This document shows positions 32,187 to 40,637 of a stretch of 60,681 nucleotides of DNA, piece by piece; the stretch's first letter is position 1; the number at the start of each line of letters is the position of its first letter. Both the position numbers and the translations under genes were made by a program. Origin of the DNA: Deltaproteobacteria bacterium (lineage in GTDB: Bacteria; Desulfobacterota; Desulfovibrionia; Desulfovibrionales; Desulfovibrionaceae); assembly GCA_031285295.1 (NCBI GenBank), contig JAITWK010000044.1, forward strand, positions 1 through 60,681, written 5' to 3'. Below the pieces are notes generated by a model. The model was not told the DNA's origin. It searched no databases and was given only the letters and a program-made list of their open reading frames with translations.

Positions 32187-32267
32187 AGTTATGTCCATTT
32201 TTTCTAAAATTAACGACTGCCCTGCTTTTTGTAAATAGTAAAACCATGGTCTAGTGAGCATCATAAA

Positions 32268-32313
32268 ACTTTGCCCCGGTCATGTGTACAAAGCACATTT
32301 CCGGGGCAAAAGT
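32268..32313 (-). terminator. Terminator after potD
   Basis: Inverted repeat ACTTTGCCCCGG / CCGGGGCAAAAGT with a partly paired loop, 20 bp beyond the potD stop. On the minus strand the 3' arm ends CAAAGTTTTA. Closes the pot operon. Confidence 0.65.
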
Positions 32314-32332
32314 GATAGGCCATCAATTCAAA

Positions 32333-33385
32333 TTAAAATCCGCTCTTGAGCTTTTCCCAATAATCCTTGTAGAGCATCAGCGTTTTGCTGCCAACGTTCA
32401 GCAGGTATTCGGCTTTTTGCAAATCCTTATCTGTGGGTTGCAGGGCGGGGTTGTTGCGTTCTTCCGGGCTCATCAGTTCAATGGTCCCAAGGTTGGGCGT
32501 GGAGTACATGAATTCTTCCTGGCAGCGCTTGGCTATTTCCGGGCGCAGCAGGAAGTTTACAAACTCATGGGCGTTATCCACATTTTTGGCTCCAACCGGA
32601 ATGGCAAAGCTGTCGATCCAAACCAGGGCTCCATCTTCCGGGTAAATATATTCCAGATCCGGGTGTTCCTGCTTGGCTACCAGGGCATCGCCGTTGAAGC
32701 TGGTGCCGATAATAACTTCTTCGCTGATAAAAGCCTGCTTTACAGCCGTAAGGTCAAACACGCGCACCGAGGGGTGCAGTTCCTTCAGGAACTCATAACC
32801 GGCCTTGATGTCGTCCGGATTGGTGCTGTTGGCCGATTTACCCGCCGCGTGCATGGCAATGCCAAAGGTATCGCGCATGTCGTCGGAAAGAATAACCTTG
32901 CCCTTGTATTCCGGGCGCAGCAAATCCCGCCAGGTTTTGGCTTTTTCCCGGTCAACATACTTGGTGTTGATGATCATGCCAAAGCTCCCCCACATGTAAG
33001 GGATGCTGAATTTATTTTCCGGGTCGTAGGGCGGAGCCATGAGCTTGGGATCGAGGTTGCCCAGGTTGGTGAGCTTGGCGTGATCAAAAGTGGTAACCAG
33101 GCCTTCTTCGATCATCAGGTGCAGATAGTAGGTGCTGGGGCAGACCAAATCGTAGGACTGACCGCGCAGCAACTTGATTTTGGAGTACATGGCATCGTTG
33201 GTTTCGTATGTGGAATACACCACCTTGATGCCAGTCTCGTCGGTGAACTCGTCCAGAACGTCCTGCGGAATGTACTCGGACCAGTTGTAAACCACCACCT
33301 CGCCCTTGTCGGCGGCGGCAAGCGCCGCATCTGGACAGGCGGCGAAAAGAAAGGCCAGGGAAAGCAACAGGGCAAGTTTTTTCAT
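32333..33385 (-). CDS. potD: Spermidine/putrescine-binding periplasmic protein
   Basis: Solute-binding protein of the polyamine ABC importer, 350 residues. Signal peptide MKKLALLLSLAFLFAAC...; the Cys in FAAC gives only a poor lipobox and ALAAAD suits signal peptidase I. Typical PotD strings: VVVYNWSEYIPQDVL, LVCPSTYYLHLM, IPYMWGSFGM, FIDSFAIP-type WIDSFAIPVGA. ATG at 33385 with GAGGGT upstream; the longer frame to 33427 lacks this. Last gene of potABCD. Confidence 0.93.
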   Translation of the reverse strand: MKKLALLLSLAFLFAACPDAALAAADKGEVVVYNWSEYIPQDVLDEFTDETGIKVVYSTYETNDAMYSKIKLLRGQSYDLVCPSTYYLHLMIEEGLVTTFDHAKLTNLGNLDPKLMAPPYDPENKFSIPYMWGSFGMIINTKYVDREKAKTWRDLLRPEYKGKVILSDDMRDTFGIAMHAAGKSANSTNPDDIKAGYEFLKELHPSVRVFDLTAVKQAFISEEVIIGTSFNGDALVAKQEHPDLEYIYPEDGALVWIDSFAIPVGAKNVDNAHEFVNFLLRPEIAKRCQEEFMYSTPNLGTIELMSPEERNNPALQPTDKDLQKAEYLLNVGSKTLMLYKDYWEKLKSGF

Positions 33386-33429
33386 GGTTTTACCCTCAAC
33401 TAATTTAATAGTTAATTTGGATATCATCT

Positions 33430-34215
33430 TTAATCTTCTTTAAGGAATTTCTTTTTGGGCCGGGCCAAAAACTGGGCCAGCAGCACCAGAAACAGCGTAA
33501 GCCCGAACATGATTGCACTGAGCGCGTTGATGTCCGGTTTCACGCCGTGGCGCACCATGGAATATATTTTTAGAGGCAGTACCTCAAAAGATGGACCAGT
33601 CACGAAAAAACTGATCAGAACGTCGTCCAGCGAGAGCGTGAAGCTCAGGAGCCAGCCAGCGGCCACAGCCGGAGCGGTGAGCGGCAGCAACACATGGACG
33701 AAAGACTTCACTTCGCTGGCCCCCAAATCGCGGGCCGCCTCAATGAGGTTTTCGTTGAACTCGGATAGGCGGGCCAGCACGGTAAGGGTTACGAAAGGCA
33801 TGGCCAGGGTTACGTGGGCGATAAGCAGGGTAATAAAGCCCAGTTCCACCTTGATCGAGATGAAGAAAATCAGGAGCGCGATGCCCATGACAATATCCGG
33901 CGAGATGGTCAGCATGTAAATGCTGCCCTGCAGGATTTTTTTGCCGGTGAATTTGTAGCGGTGGATGCACAATGCGGCCAGGCCGCCCATAAACGTGGCC
34001 AGGCTGGCCGCGCAAACGGCTACCAGAAGCGAGTTTACCGCCGCGTCCATCAAGGGCTGGTTTTTCAGGAGCAGATCATACCATTTAAGGGTAAAACCGT
34101 TCCAGTCCGTAGAGAACCGCGCATTGTTGAAAGAAAAGATGATCACCACGAGGATCGGGATGTACAAAAAGGCATAGACCAGCCACATATAGGCGTAAGG
34201 CAGCTTTTTACGCAT
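33430..34215 (-). CDS. potC: Spermidine/putrescine ABC transporter permease PotC
   Basis: 261 residues, six predicted membrane helices, and the permease EAA-type loop EAARDLGASEVKSFVHVLLP that contacts the ATPase. Overlaps the potB stop by 8 bp, so translation is likely coupled. PotC rather than PotB by gene order and N terminus (YAFLYIPILVVIIFSFN). Confidence 0.92.
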   Translation of the reverse strand: MRKKLPYAYMWLVYAFLYIPILVVIIFSFNNARFSTDWNGFTLKWYDLLLKNQPLMDAAVNSLLVAVCAASLATFMGGLAALCIHRYKFTGKKILQGSIYMLTISPDIVMGIALLIFFISIKVELGFITLLIAHVTLAMPFVTLTVLARLSEFNENLIEAARDLGASEVKSFVHVLLPLTAPAVAAGWLLSFTLSLDDVLISFFVTGPSFEVLPLKIYSMVRHGVKPDINALSAIMFGLTLFLVLLAQFLARPKKKFLKED

Positions 34216-35095
34216 CGGCGGCCCCCTTCTTTTTGCCCTTTTCGGTCAGCGGGGTTTCTGCCGCTTTGCGGCTGCTCATGCGGTAAATCAGGGCCAGCAG
34301 CACCAGCAGCAGGGTCAGAATGGTACTGGCCGCCGCTCCCAGGGGCCAATCGCGCGCCACCAGGAACTGGTTTTTGATAAAGGTACCGAGCAGCATGTTG
34401 GTTGCTCCGCCAAGAATTTCCGGCACGTAAAAAGTGCCGAGGGCAGGCAGGAACACCAGAATACTGCCTGCCACAATGCCGGGAAGGGTCAGGGGCAGGG
34501 TTACATGCCAGAAGGAACGCAATGTCCCCGCGCCCAGGTCCTTGGCCGCGTCCAGCAGGCGCACGTCCAGTTTTTCAATGGAGGCGTAAAGCGGCAGGAT
34601 CATAAAGGGCAGCAGGGTATAGGTGAGGCCCATGAATACGGCGAAATCGCTGTACATGAGCGAGAAAGGACCATCGGCCAGACCCAGCCAGATAAAGAGC
34701 TTGTTGATCAACCCCTGGGTTTTCAGGATGATGATCAGCGCGTAGGTGCGAATCAGCGAGTTGGTCCAGAAGGGAACCACCACCAGCAACATCAGCCAGG
34801 GGCGCATGCGTTTGCTGGAGCGGGCCAGCAGATAGGCAAACGGATAGCCGAGCAGCAGGCAGACCAGGGTGCTGATGCTGGCCAGATACATGGAATCCCA
34901 AAAAATTCTGATAAAGGCCGGGTCCAGAAGCCTGGAGTAGTTATCCAGAGTGAAGACCGGAATGAAAAAATCCGTCTCGCCCCGGTCAAGAAAACTCACC
35001 AGAAACAGGGCCAGGTTCGGCAACAGGGCGAACAGTCCCAGCCAAAGCCAGACCGAGCTTATGCTGAAGAGGCGGAAGCGGTTATTCGCCTGCAT
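34208..35095 (-). CDS. potB: Spermidine/putrescine ABC transporter permease PotB
   Basis: 295 residues with six membrane helices and EAA-type loop DAAKDLGAGTLRSFWHVTLP. Overlaps the potA 3' end by 14 bp and potC by 8 bp. Confidence 0.92.
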   Translation of the reverse strand: MQANNRFRLFSISSVWLWLGLFALLPNLALFLVSFLDRGETDFFIPVFTLDNYSRLLDPAFIRIFWDSMYLASISTLVCLLLGYPFAYLLARSSKRMRPWLMLLVVVPFWTNSLIRTYALIIILKTQGLINKLFIWLGLADGPFSLMYSDFAVFMGLTYTLLPFMILPLYASIEKLDVRLLDAAKDLGAGTLRSFWHVTLPLTLPGIVAGSILVFLPALGTFYVPEILGGATNMLLGTFIKNQFLVARDWPLGAAASTILTLLLVLLALIYRMSSRKAAETPLTEKGKKKGAADA

Positions 35096-36191
35096 TGTCC
35101 AACACCACCTCCCAGCCCGCCACCCAGCTTACCGCCACGCGCTCGCCGATGTTGTAATTGATGTCCGCATCGTCCTCGTTGAAGAATTCGGCGGCCTGAA
35201 TACGCTGGCCGTTGTCCAGGGTGATGGTGAGGTCAACGGTGGCACCTTTGTAGACGCTCTCGTTGATGCGGCCATAGAGGTGCGGCCCTTCCAAATCCTC
35301 ATCGTGCGGGTGATAGATTTTAAGGTCTTCCGGACGCAGCAGCACCAGCACTTTTTCATCCACGGCAAAATTGCGTCTGGTGCGCAGCGGGAAGGTGACG
35401 CCGCCAACATCGGCCAGATAGGCGTTATTTTCCTGCACTTCCAGAATAACGCCTTCCAGAATGTTGATTTCGCCCACAAAACGCGCCACGAAAAGGTTTT
35501 CCGGTTCTTCGTAAATTTCCTGCGGGCTGCCGATCTGCTCGATATAGCCTTCGTTCATTACCACCACCCGGTCGGACATGGCGAAAGCCTCTTCCTGATC
35601 ATGGGTAACGAAAATGAAGGTGATGCCGAGCTGGCGCTGCAAGTGTTTTATTTCAAACTGCATCTGCTTGCGCAGCTTGAAGTCCAGGGCGCTGAAAGGT
35701 TCGTCCAGCAAGAGCACCATGGGGTTGTTGACCACTGCGCGGGCAATGGCCACGCGCTGCTGCTGCCCGCCGGAAAGCTGACCGGGCATACGCTGGGCGT
35801 AATTTTCAAGGTGCACCATGCGCAGGGCTTCCTGCACGCGGGTTTTTATTTCGTCCGCCGGTCTCTTCTGCATGCGCAGGCCGAAAGCGACGTTATCGTG
35901 TACGCTCATGTGCGGGAAAAGGGCATAGTTTTGAAACACAGTGTTCAGCTTGCGTTTTTCCGGCACGATGTCGTTGATGACCTTGCCGTTCAGCAATACC
36001 TCACCCTTGGTGGGGGTTTCAAAACCGGAAAAAATGCGCAGAATGGTAGTTTTGCCACAGCCCGAGGGGCCGAGCAGGGTGAGAAATTCGCCGTTCTCCA
36101 CCTGGAGGTTGATATCGTGCAGAGCAGAGGTTGAACCATAATACTTGCTCACACCGCGCAGTTCCAGAATAGGCCCGTTATTTTCTTTCAA
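35082..36191 (-). CDS. potA: Spermidine/putrescine ABC transporter ATPase PotA
   Basis: 369 residues. Walker A GPSGCGKT (41-48), the Q-loop VFQNYALFPHM, signature LSGGQQQR, Walker B LLLLDEPFSALD, H-loop FVTHDQ, then a C-terminal TOBE-type regulatory domain. The frame continues upstream to 36350, but those residues do not resemble an ATPase. I chose the TTG at 36191, 10 bases after a very strong ribosome site (GGAGGAGG on the minus strand), which gives a normal PotA N terminus. First gene of potABCD. Confidence 0.93.
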   Translation of the reverse strand: MKENNGPILELRGVSKYYGSTSALHDINLQVENGEFLTLLGPSGCGKTTILRIFSGFETPTKGEVLLNGKVINDIVPEKRKLNTVFQNYALFPHMSVHDNVAFGLRMQKRPADEIKTRVQEALRMVHLENYAQRMPGQLSGGQQQRVAIARAVVNNPMVLLLDEPFSALDFKLRKQMQFEIKHLQRQLGITFIFVTHDQEEAFAMSDRVVVMNEGYIEQIGSPQEIYEEPENLFVARFVGEINILEGVILEVQENNAYLADVGGVTFPLRTRRNFAVDEKVLVLLRPEDLKIYHPHDEDLEGPHLYGRINESVYKGATVDLTITLDNGQRIQAAEFFNEDDADINYNIGERVAVSWVAGWEVVLDNAGE

Positions 36192-36370
36192 GTCTTTGTA
36201 ACCTCCTCCAGGGGAATATTCAGCGTTACCCCATATTGCCGTAAAAGCGCATCGTTTTTGACACCTTATCAACAGGCGGCAAAAAAACAGGCACCAGCAA
36301 ACACTTCGGTAATGAGGCCATTCTCTGCCACTAAAACAGATTATGGACAAGAAAAATTTTTAATTCTAAC

Positions 36371-36399
36371 ACTATAAAATAACAAATTTTTTTTAACAA
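36371..36399 (-). promoter_or_regulatory. Possible promoter of potABCD
   Basis: On the minus strand TTGTTA (36399-36394), 17-bp AT-rich spacer with an A tract, TATAGT (36376-36371). It would give a leader of about 170 nt before potA; I see no riboswitch motif in it. Confidence 0.4.
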
Positions 36400-36447
36400 C
36401 CCGCATATTTTTTTTCCTCTGACCCCGCATCACGGCAAGCAGAGGCG

Positions 36448-37299
36448 CTACCCCCTTCTGAAACGGCCATGCGACCAATGCAACCCGGTATGAAATTGCA
36501 AAAAGGCGTCGGCCGCCCGGGCGCAGTCCTTTTGCCCCTGTTCCGGCACAGGCATGTCGTGCCAGGTATGCAGCGGCTGCTCAAGAATATGGCGCAACGC
36601 GGTCAGGCCGGGCGCGTCAAGTTTGAAGCGCCTGGCCCCGTAACCTACGCGTGCGGCACAACTTTGGCAGATCAGCCCGTGCTCGCCGAGCAACAGGGTG
36701 GCCTGGCTATCCGTTTGCCAGATTTGCCCACAAAAGGAGCAACCGCGCGGGTTCAAGGCATAGCCTTGCTCAAAGGCCAATCTGGCCCGGAAAAAAATCG
36801 GGAGCAGCGGCGAAACCGGATTATCGCTTTCCAGGGTGTTGAGCAGTTGCACAAACAAAGCATGGCTGCGGGCCGCTCCGCTGGCCCAGATCACTCTGCC
36901 TGGGCTATCATTTGCGTCGTTTTCCGAGTCGCTGGCTCGGCCCATACCCGGCCCGGCATCCGGCCCAATATCCTGACAGAAGGATTCGAGAAACAATGAG
37001 CAGTTGATGGCCACGCCAAGTTTGCGCCAGTCGCGGCGTAAACGATCCGGGCCGCGCAGCAGGGTACCTTCCTGCAAAGTCAGATAGCCGCCACGTTCGA
37101 AGTTTTGTCCGGAACTTTTGATGTGGAAAAGCGCTTCATTGAATAAATCCAGGCAACCGCTGAAACGCCGCCGACTCTTGCTTCCGCCAAAGGCAAAGGC
37201 GGAGAAGATGCCGCGTCCGGGCGAGAACAGGCGCAACCAGAGATCCGCTTCGCGGAAGCCGCCCAAGCGCAGAACTATGGCGCGTTCAGTGAATTCCAC
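36448..37299 (-). CDS. recO: DNA repair protein RecO
   Basis: Recombination mediator that helps RecR/RecF load RecA on SSB-coated gaps. 283 residues: N-terminal OB fold (ERAIVLRLGGFREADLWLRLFSPGRG) and a zinc site C187-x2-C190 ... C211-x2-C214. Starts with GTG; the ribosome site is weak. An Asp/Gly/Ser-rich insert (about 110-130) is unusual. The C-terminal end is Ser/Gly-rich. Confidence 0.9.
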   Translation of the reverse strand: MEFTERAIVLRLGGFREADLWLRLFSPGRGIFSAFAFGGSKSRRRFSGCLDLFNEALFHIKSSGQNFERGGYLTLQEGTLLRGPDRLRRDWRKLGVAINCSLFLESFCQDIGPDAGPGMGRASDSENDANDSPGRVIWASGAARSHALFVQLLNTLESDNPVSPLLPIFFRARLAFEQGYALNPRGCSFCGQIWQTDSQATLLLGEHGLICQSCAARVGYGARRFKLDAPGLTALRHILEQPLHTWHDMPVPEQGQKDCARAADAFLQFHTGLHWSHGRFRRG

Positions 37300-37359
37300 G
37301 TTAATGAAGTCCAGATAGTGTTGTCATGAGAAGCAAAAAGGCGCTCATGACGACGCGAT

Positions 37360-38484
37360 CTAGCGCGGAAAGCGGAACACTCTGACATCGCCGGGATCAG
37401 CGTTGTAATTCAGGGGTTGTCCGTTATAGCTGACCTTTACGGCGGCGGCGTTGCCAAGAACCAGGGTAGCCCTGCTTTTGAAATCCAGCACAAAGTGGCG
37501 GCCAGGCATGAGGCGAAGATTGCGCTCACCCACATCGTCGAACTTCACGTTGATCCAGCATTCGCCGGATACGCCGGATACCAGCAGCCGCTGGTTGCCC
37601 GGTGCCGGTTGTTGCGCAGCCGAGGCATTGGATTGGGTCACGGTGTTACCGGCGGTTATGCGCTGCCTCTCCGCTGTGGCAGGAGTGTTTGCGGTATTGG
37701 CTGGTGCATCTGCCACACCAGGCGCAACCGGGTTGGCCGGAGCCGGAGCGGCTGCCTGCTGTTCTGCCGTTGCGGCGGCGGCTTCGCGCCCGTTCGCGCT
37801 GTCTGTACCGTTCTGACCGTTCGGGCTGTCCGTGCTGCTTACCGCATAGCGTTCGCCAGTGGTTGCCGCGCCAGTGCTTTGAGGATTGCCCGCTTCAGCA
37901 GATCCGGCTGTTTCTGAATCAGCTGTAGCGCCCTCGGCAACAGGGGTATCAGGAGCATCGGACGACGCTACAGGGGCAACCTGTGCCGGATTCGCTTCGG
38001 TAGCCGCTGGCGCTTCGCTGTTTTGCTCCGGCGCTGTCTGGGTGGTTGCGGGCTGGCTGGAGGTCCAGAAATTGGTTTTGAACACGTTGAAGTAGAACCA
38101 GGTTCCCACTCCCAGCAGTATTAAAGCCAACAGGATCAGCAGAATAAATTTTTTACTGCCGCCCTGGGTGTTGATACCCACGGATTGCTCACGCGCCGCT
38201 GTGGTCAGACCAGGCTTGATGTTGTCCATGACTTCGGAAGGAAAAACTTCGGCCAGCATCCGGTCCAGTTCTTCTGTATCCAGGCTCACAACCTGAGCGT
38301 ATGAGCGAATGAAACTTCTGGTAAAGATCGGCTGGGGGAGGTTATCGGTAAGTCCTTCCTCAATGGCGTGCAGATTTTTGGAAGAAATCTTGATGCGCAG
38401 AGCCAGATCCTCACGCGTCATGCCCAGCGCTTCCCGGCGTTTTTTCAGCGCCGTCCCCAGTTCATACAGTTTGCTTGCTTCCAT
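37360..38484 (-). CDS. RodZ-like HTH membrane protein (DUF4115)
   Basis: 374 residues built like RodZ, the factor linking MreB to the envelope: cytoplasmic HTH (about 5-70, ALGMTREDLALRIKISSKNL), one membrane helix (about 112-135, FILLILLALILLGVGTWFYF), a long Ala/Pro/Thr/Asn-rich periplasmic linker (140-285), and a C-terminal DUF4115-type beta domain (ECWINVKFDD, then VKVSYNGQPL). GGTGGGGG precedes the ATG. First-after-foldase gene in the mfd-to-recO run. Confidence 0.82.
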   Translation of the reverse strand: MEASKLYELGTALKKRREALGMTREDLALRIKISSKNLHAIEEGLTDNLPQPIFTRSFIRSYAQVVSLDTEELDRMLAEVFPSEVMDNIKPGLTTAAREQSVGINTQGGSKKFILLILLALILLGVGTWFYFNVFKTNFWTSSQPATTQTAPEQNSEAPAATEANPAQVAPVASSDAPDTPVAEGATADSETAGSAEAGNPQSTGAATTGERYAVSSTDSPNGQNGTDSANGREAAAATAEQQAAAPAPANPVAPGVADAPANTANTPATAERQRITAGNTVTQSNASAAQQPAPGNQRLLVSGVSGECWINVKFDDVGERNLRLMPGRHFVLDFKSRATLVLGNAAAVKVSYNGQPLNYNADPGDVRVFRFPR

Positions 38485-38574
38485 GCCCCCACCTGTGTTT
38501 AGAAAAACAACGATAACACTAAACCGGACGAGAATCCGGAAACCACGCTTTTCAGCGCAGCGATATTTCGAAAC

Positions 38575-39570
38575 CTAGAGCCGGATTTCAACTACCGCAC
38601 TGCTGCGCAGTTGTCTGGAATATTCTTCAAAACGCTCGTTCAGCCTGGGTTCGCGTAAAATATTTTCAATTTGCGGGGCTACTTCTTCCAGTCCGAGAGC
38701 GGTATCCTCGATCGTTGAATTGAGTTGCAGCAGAATACCGGCGTTGTTGGCCACGCGCATAACCGGCGAAACATCGCCCGGCTGCATTCCGGCCAAAACC
38801 GGACGCCAGGCCGGGTTCAGATCCGCCCAGGCGATAGCGCCCATTTTACCGCCGTTTGCGGCGTTGGGGGCAGTGGAGTATTTGCGTGCCGCATCGGCAA
38901 AGCTGATTTTTCCGCTGGTGATCTCTTCGCGAATCCTTTCCGGGTTTTCGGTAGGCGCGTTGATCAGCATTGAAATATCCACCGAATGCTGGGTGGTGAA
39001 TTCGGCTTTGTGCTCTTCGTAGTAACGCTCTATTTCTTCACGCGTTACCACTATTTTTCTGGCTACCATCACGTTCATCATGCGCTGGCGCAACAGGTTC
39101 TTTTTTATTTGTTCCTTGAACTGCGCCAGCGTGGTTCCCTGGATGATCAGTTGATCTTCAAACTGCTTGGGAGTCATCTGGCTACGCTGGGTGATCATGC
39201 GTATTTCGTTGTCGGCTTCGGCGTCGCTCACTGTAACCTTGTAGCGCTCGGCCTCCTGCCGCACCAGAATATCCATGATCATGCTGTCCAGGGTATCCTG
39301 AAAAATTTTCTGCCGGGCCGCTTCCGACTCCGCATCCGCGCCGCTTAGTCCGCGGCGGGTGATTTCTTGCAGAGAATAACGCTGCACGTCAAAGAGCGTG
39401 ATCATTTCGCCGTTGACCACGGCAGCTACCTTGTTGAGCGTGTGGAGCTCGGCTGCCCCTGCCTGCCCGGCGGACAGACGGAAGAAAACGCAGGCAAACA
39501 TAACCGCTGCCAGAACTGCCATTCGAGGGCCAGTAAGGCCCGGTACCATAAAAAGCAATTTATTGATCAT
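38575..39570 (-). CDS. SurA-like periplasmic peptidyl-prolyl isomerase
   Basis: 331 residues: signal/anchor segment (about 12-38), SurA-N-type helical domain starting NKVAAVVNGEMITLFDV, then a parvulin-like domain around 190-280 (TQHSVDISMLINAPTE, GGKMGAIAWADLNPAWRPVL, GDVSPVMRV). Probably assists outer-membrane protein folding. Two ATGs at 39576 and 39570; the second has AAGG at a sensible distance. Follows a related foldase lipoprotein. Confidence 0.86.
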   Translation of the reverse strand: MINKLLFMVPGLTGPRMAVLAAVMFACVFFRLSAGQAGAAELHTLNKVAAVVNGEMITLFDVQRYSLQEITRRGLSGADAESEAARQKIFQDTLDSMIMDILVRQEAERYKVTVSDAEADNEIRMITQRSQMTPKQFEDQLIIQGTTLAQFKEQIKKNLLRQRMMNVMVARKIVVTREEIERYYEEHKAEFTTQHSVDISMLINAPTENPERIREEITSGKISFADAARKYSTAPNAANGGKMGAIAWADLNPAWRPVLAGMQPGDVSPVMRVANNAGILLQLNSTIEDTALGLEEVAPQIENILREPRLNERFEEYSRQLRSSAVVEIRL

Positions 39571-39677
39571 GTTCATCCTTATTTATAAAAGGGCTATATT
39601 ATTTTTATAGCAACAACTGAAAATAGTTGCAGACGCTTCCCGCGCCGAGGGAATCATATGATAAAGGCGGCTGCTGT

Positions 39678-40619
39678 TCAATCCGTTTGTTCTTCGGGCA
39701 GCAAATGAACGGAAACCTTAATATCCGCCTTGCCCAGAGCCTCGTGCAGCCAGGTCTGAAAGGCTTCCTGAATTTTATCTTCCAGCAGAATGGCCTCGAT
39801 GCGCGAATATATTTCCTCACGCGGCAACAGGTAGGCTTCTTCTTTGCTCAACAGAATCAGGGCAAGGTATTCTCCGTTCAGTTCCAGAACGGGCGTTGCC
39901 TGCATGGGCTTCAGAGCCGAAAGGGCCGCGACCAGTTCCGGGGCAAGACGGTCTTCGCGCATGACTACCACACGGACGGTCATGTTCTCGAAGCGTTGCT
40001 GCACGGCCTCAAGATCGCGCTCTTTCTGAAATTGTTCACGGGCCGTGTTGACCTGATCCCTGAACAGGCTGCTGAACTGAATGAAATTCACCCGTTCCGG
40101 GATGCGGAAGTCCCCTTCGTGCGCCAGATAGTAGTTTTCGACTTCGTCGGCGGTAATTGAAACCTGCGGACGCAGGATGCGGGTATTGAATTTTTCCATG
40201 CTCAGGCGTTTGAACAGCGATTCGCGCCACATTTCCAGATCGATGCTTTCTTCCAGCAGCATCTTTTCAAAACCGCCGGGGGGGTAATCGCGCTTCAGAT
40301 CAATGGTCGCTTCTTCCAGTTCTTCCGGGGTAATGGAAATATCCCGGCGCTCCAGTTCCTGCGCTACCAGTTCCTGGGCAATCAACTCCGAAAGCACGGC
40401 GCTGTATTCCTTGCGCAGGGCTTCGGTGTCGCGGCTTGGCCCGTCACCGGCCAGAATCATGGAATCATGCGCGGTTTGAAGCTGCTTGAGCGTAATGGGA
40501 GTGCCGTTGACCAAGGCAACATCGCCAGGATTGACCACGTCATTGTCGCAGGCCGCCAGGCTCAAACAAAATACAAGGCAGAGCAGCAGACTTGTGTGTT
40601 TGAGTAAAATTTTATGCAT
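39678..40619 (-). CDS. SurA-N/PPIC-type foldase lipoprotein
   Basis: 313 residues. Signal peptide ending in lipobox LAAC; the next residue is Asp, which in enterics keeps lipoproteins in the inner membrane. SurA-N-like region (VALVNGTPITLKQLQ, LIAQELVAQELERRDI, then YYLAHEGDFRIPERV). The parvulin domain is shortened and lacks clear catalytic strings, so it may be a chaperone only. Sits between mfd and the other foldase, likely one operon. Confidence 0.83.
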   Translation of the reverse strand: MHKILLKHTSLLLCLVFCLSLAACDNDVVNPGDVALVNGTPITLKQLQTAHDSMILAGDGPSRDTEALRKEYSAVLSELIAQELVAQELERRDISITPEELEEATIDLKRDYPPGGFEKMLLEESIDLEMWRESLFKRLSMEKFNTRILRPQVSITADEVENYYLAHEGDFRIPERVNFIQFSSLFRDQVNTAREQFQKERDLEAVQQRFENMTVRVVVMREDRLAPELVAALSALKPMQATPVLELNGEYLALILLSKEEAYLLPREEIYSRIEAILLEDKIQEAFQTWLHEALGKADIKVSVHLLPEEQTD

Positions 40620-40637
40620 AGGTCCCCTGAAAAATTA

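Noticed and set aside
32192..32264. Longer start for the unknown gene beside Fic
   Set aside because: The extra N-terminal residues are not supported by a ribosome site; the start nevertheless remains uncertain.
36263..36271. DnaA-box-like TTATCAACA
   Set aside because: A single imperfect match in the pot leader, far from the dnaA gap.
36192..36350. N-terminal extension of the potA frame
   Set aside because: Not ATPase-like; a strong ribosome site points to the TTG at 36191.
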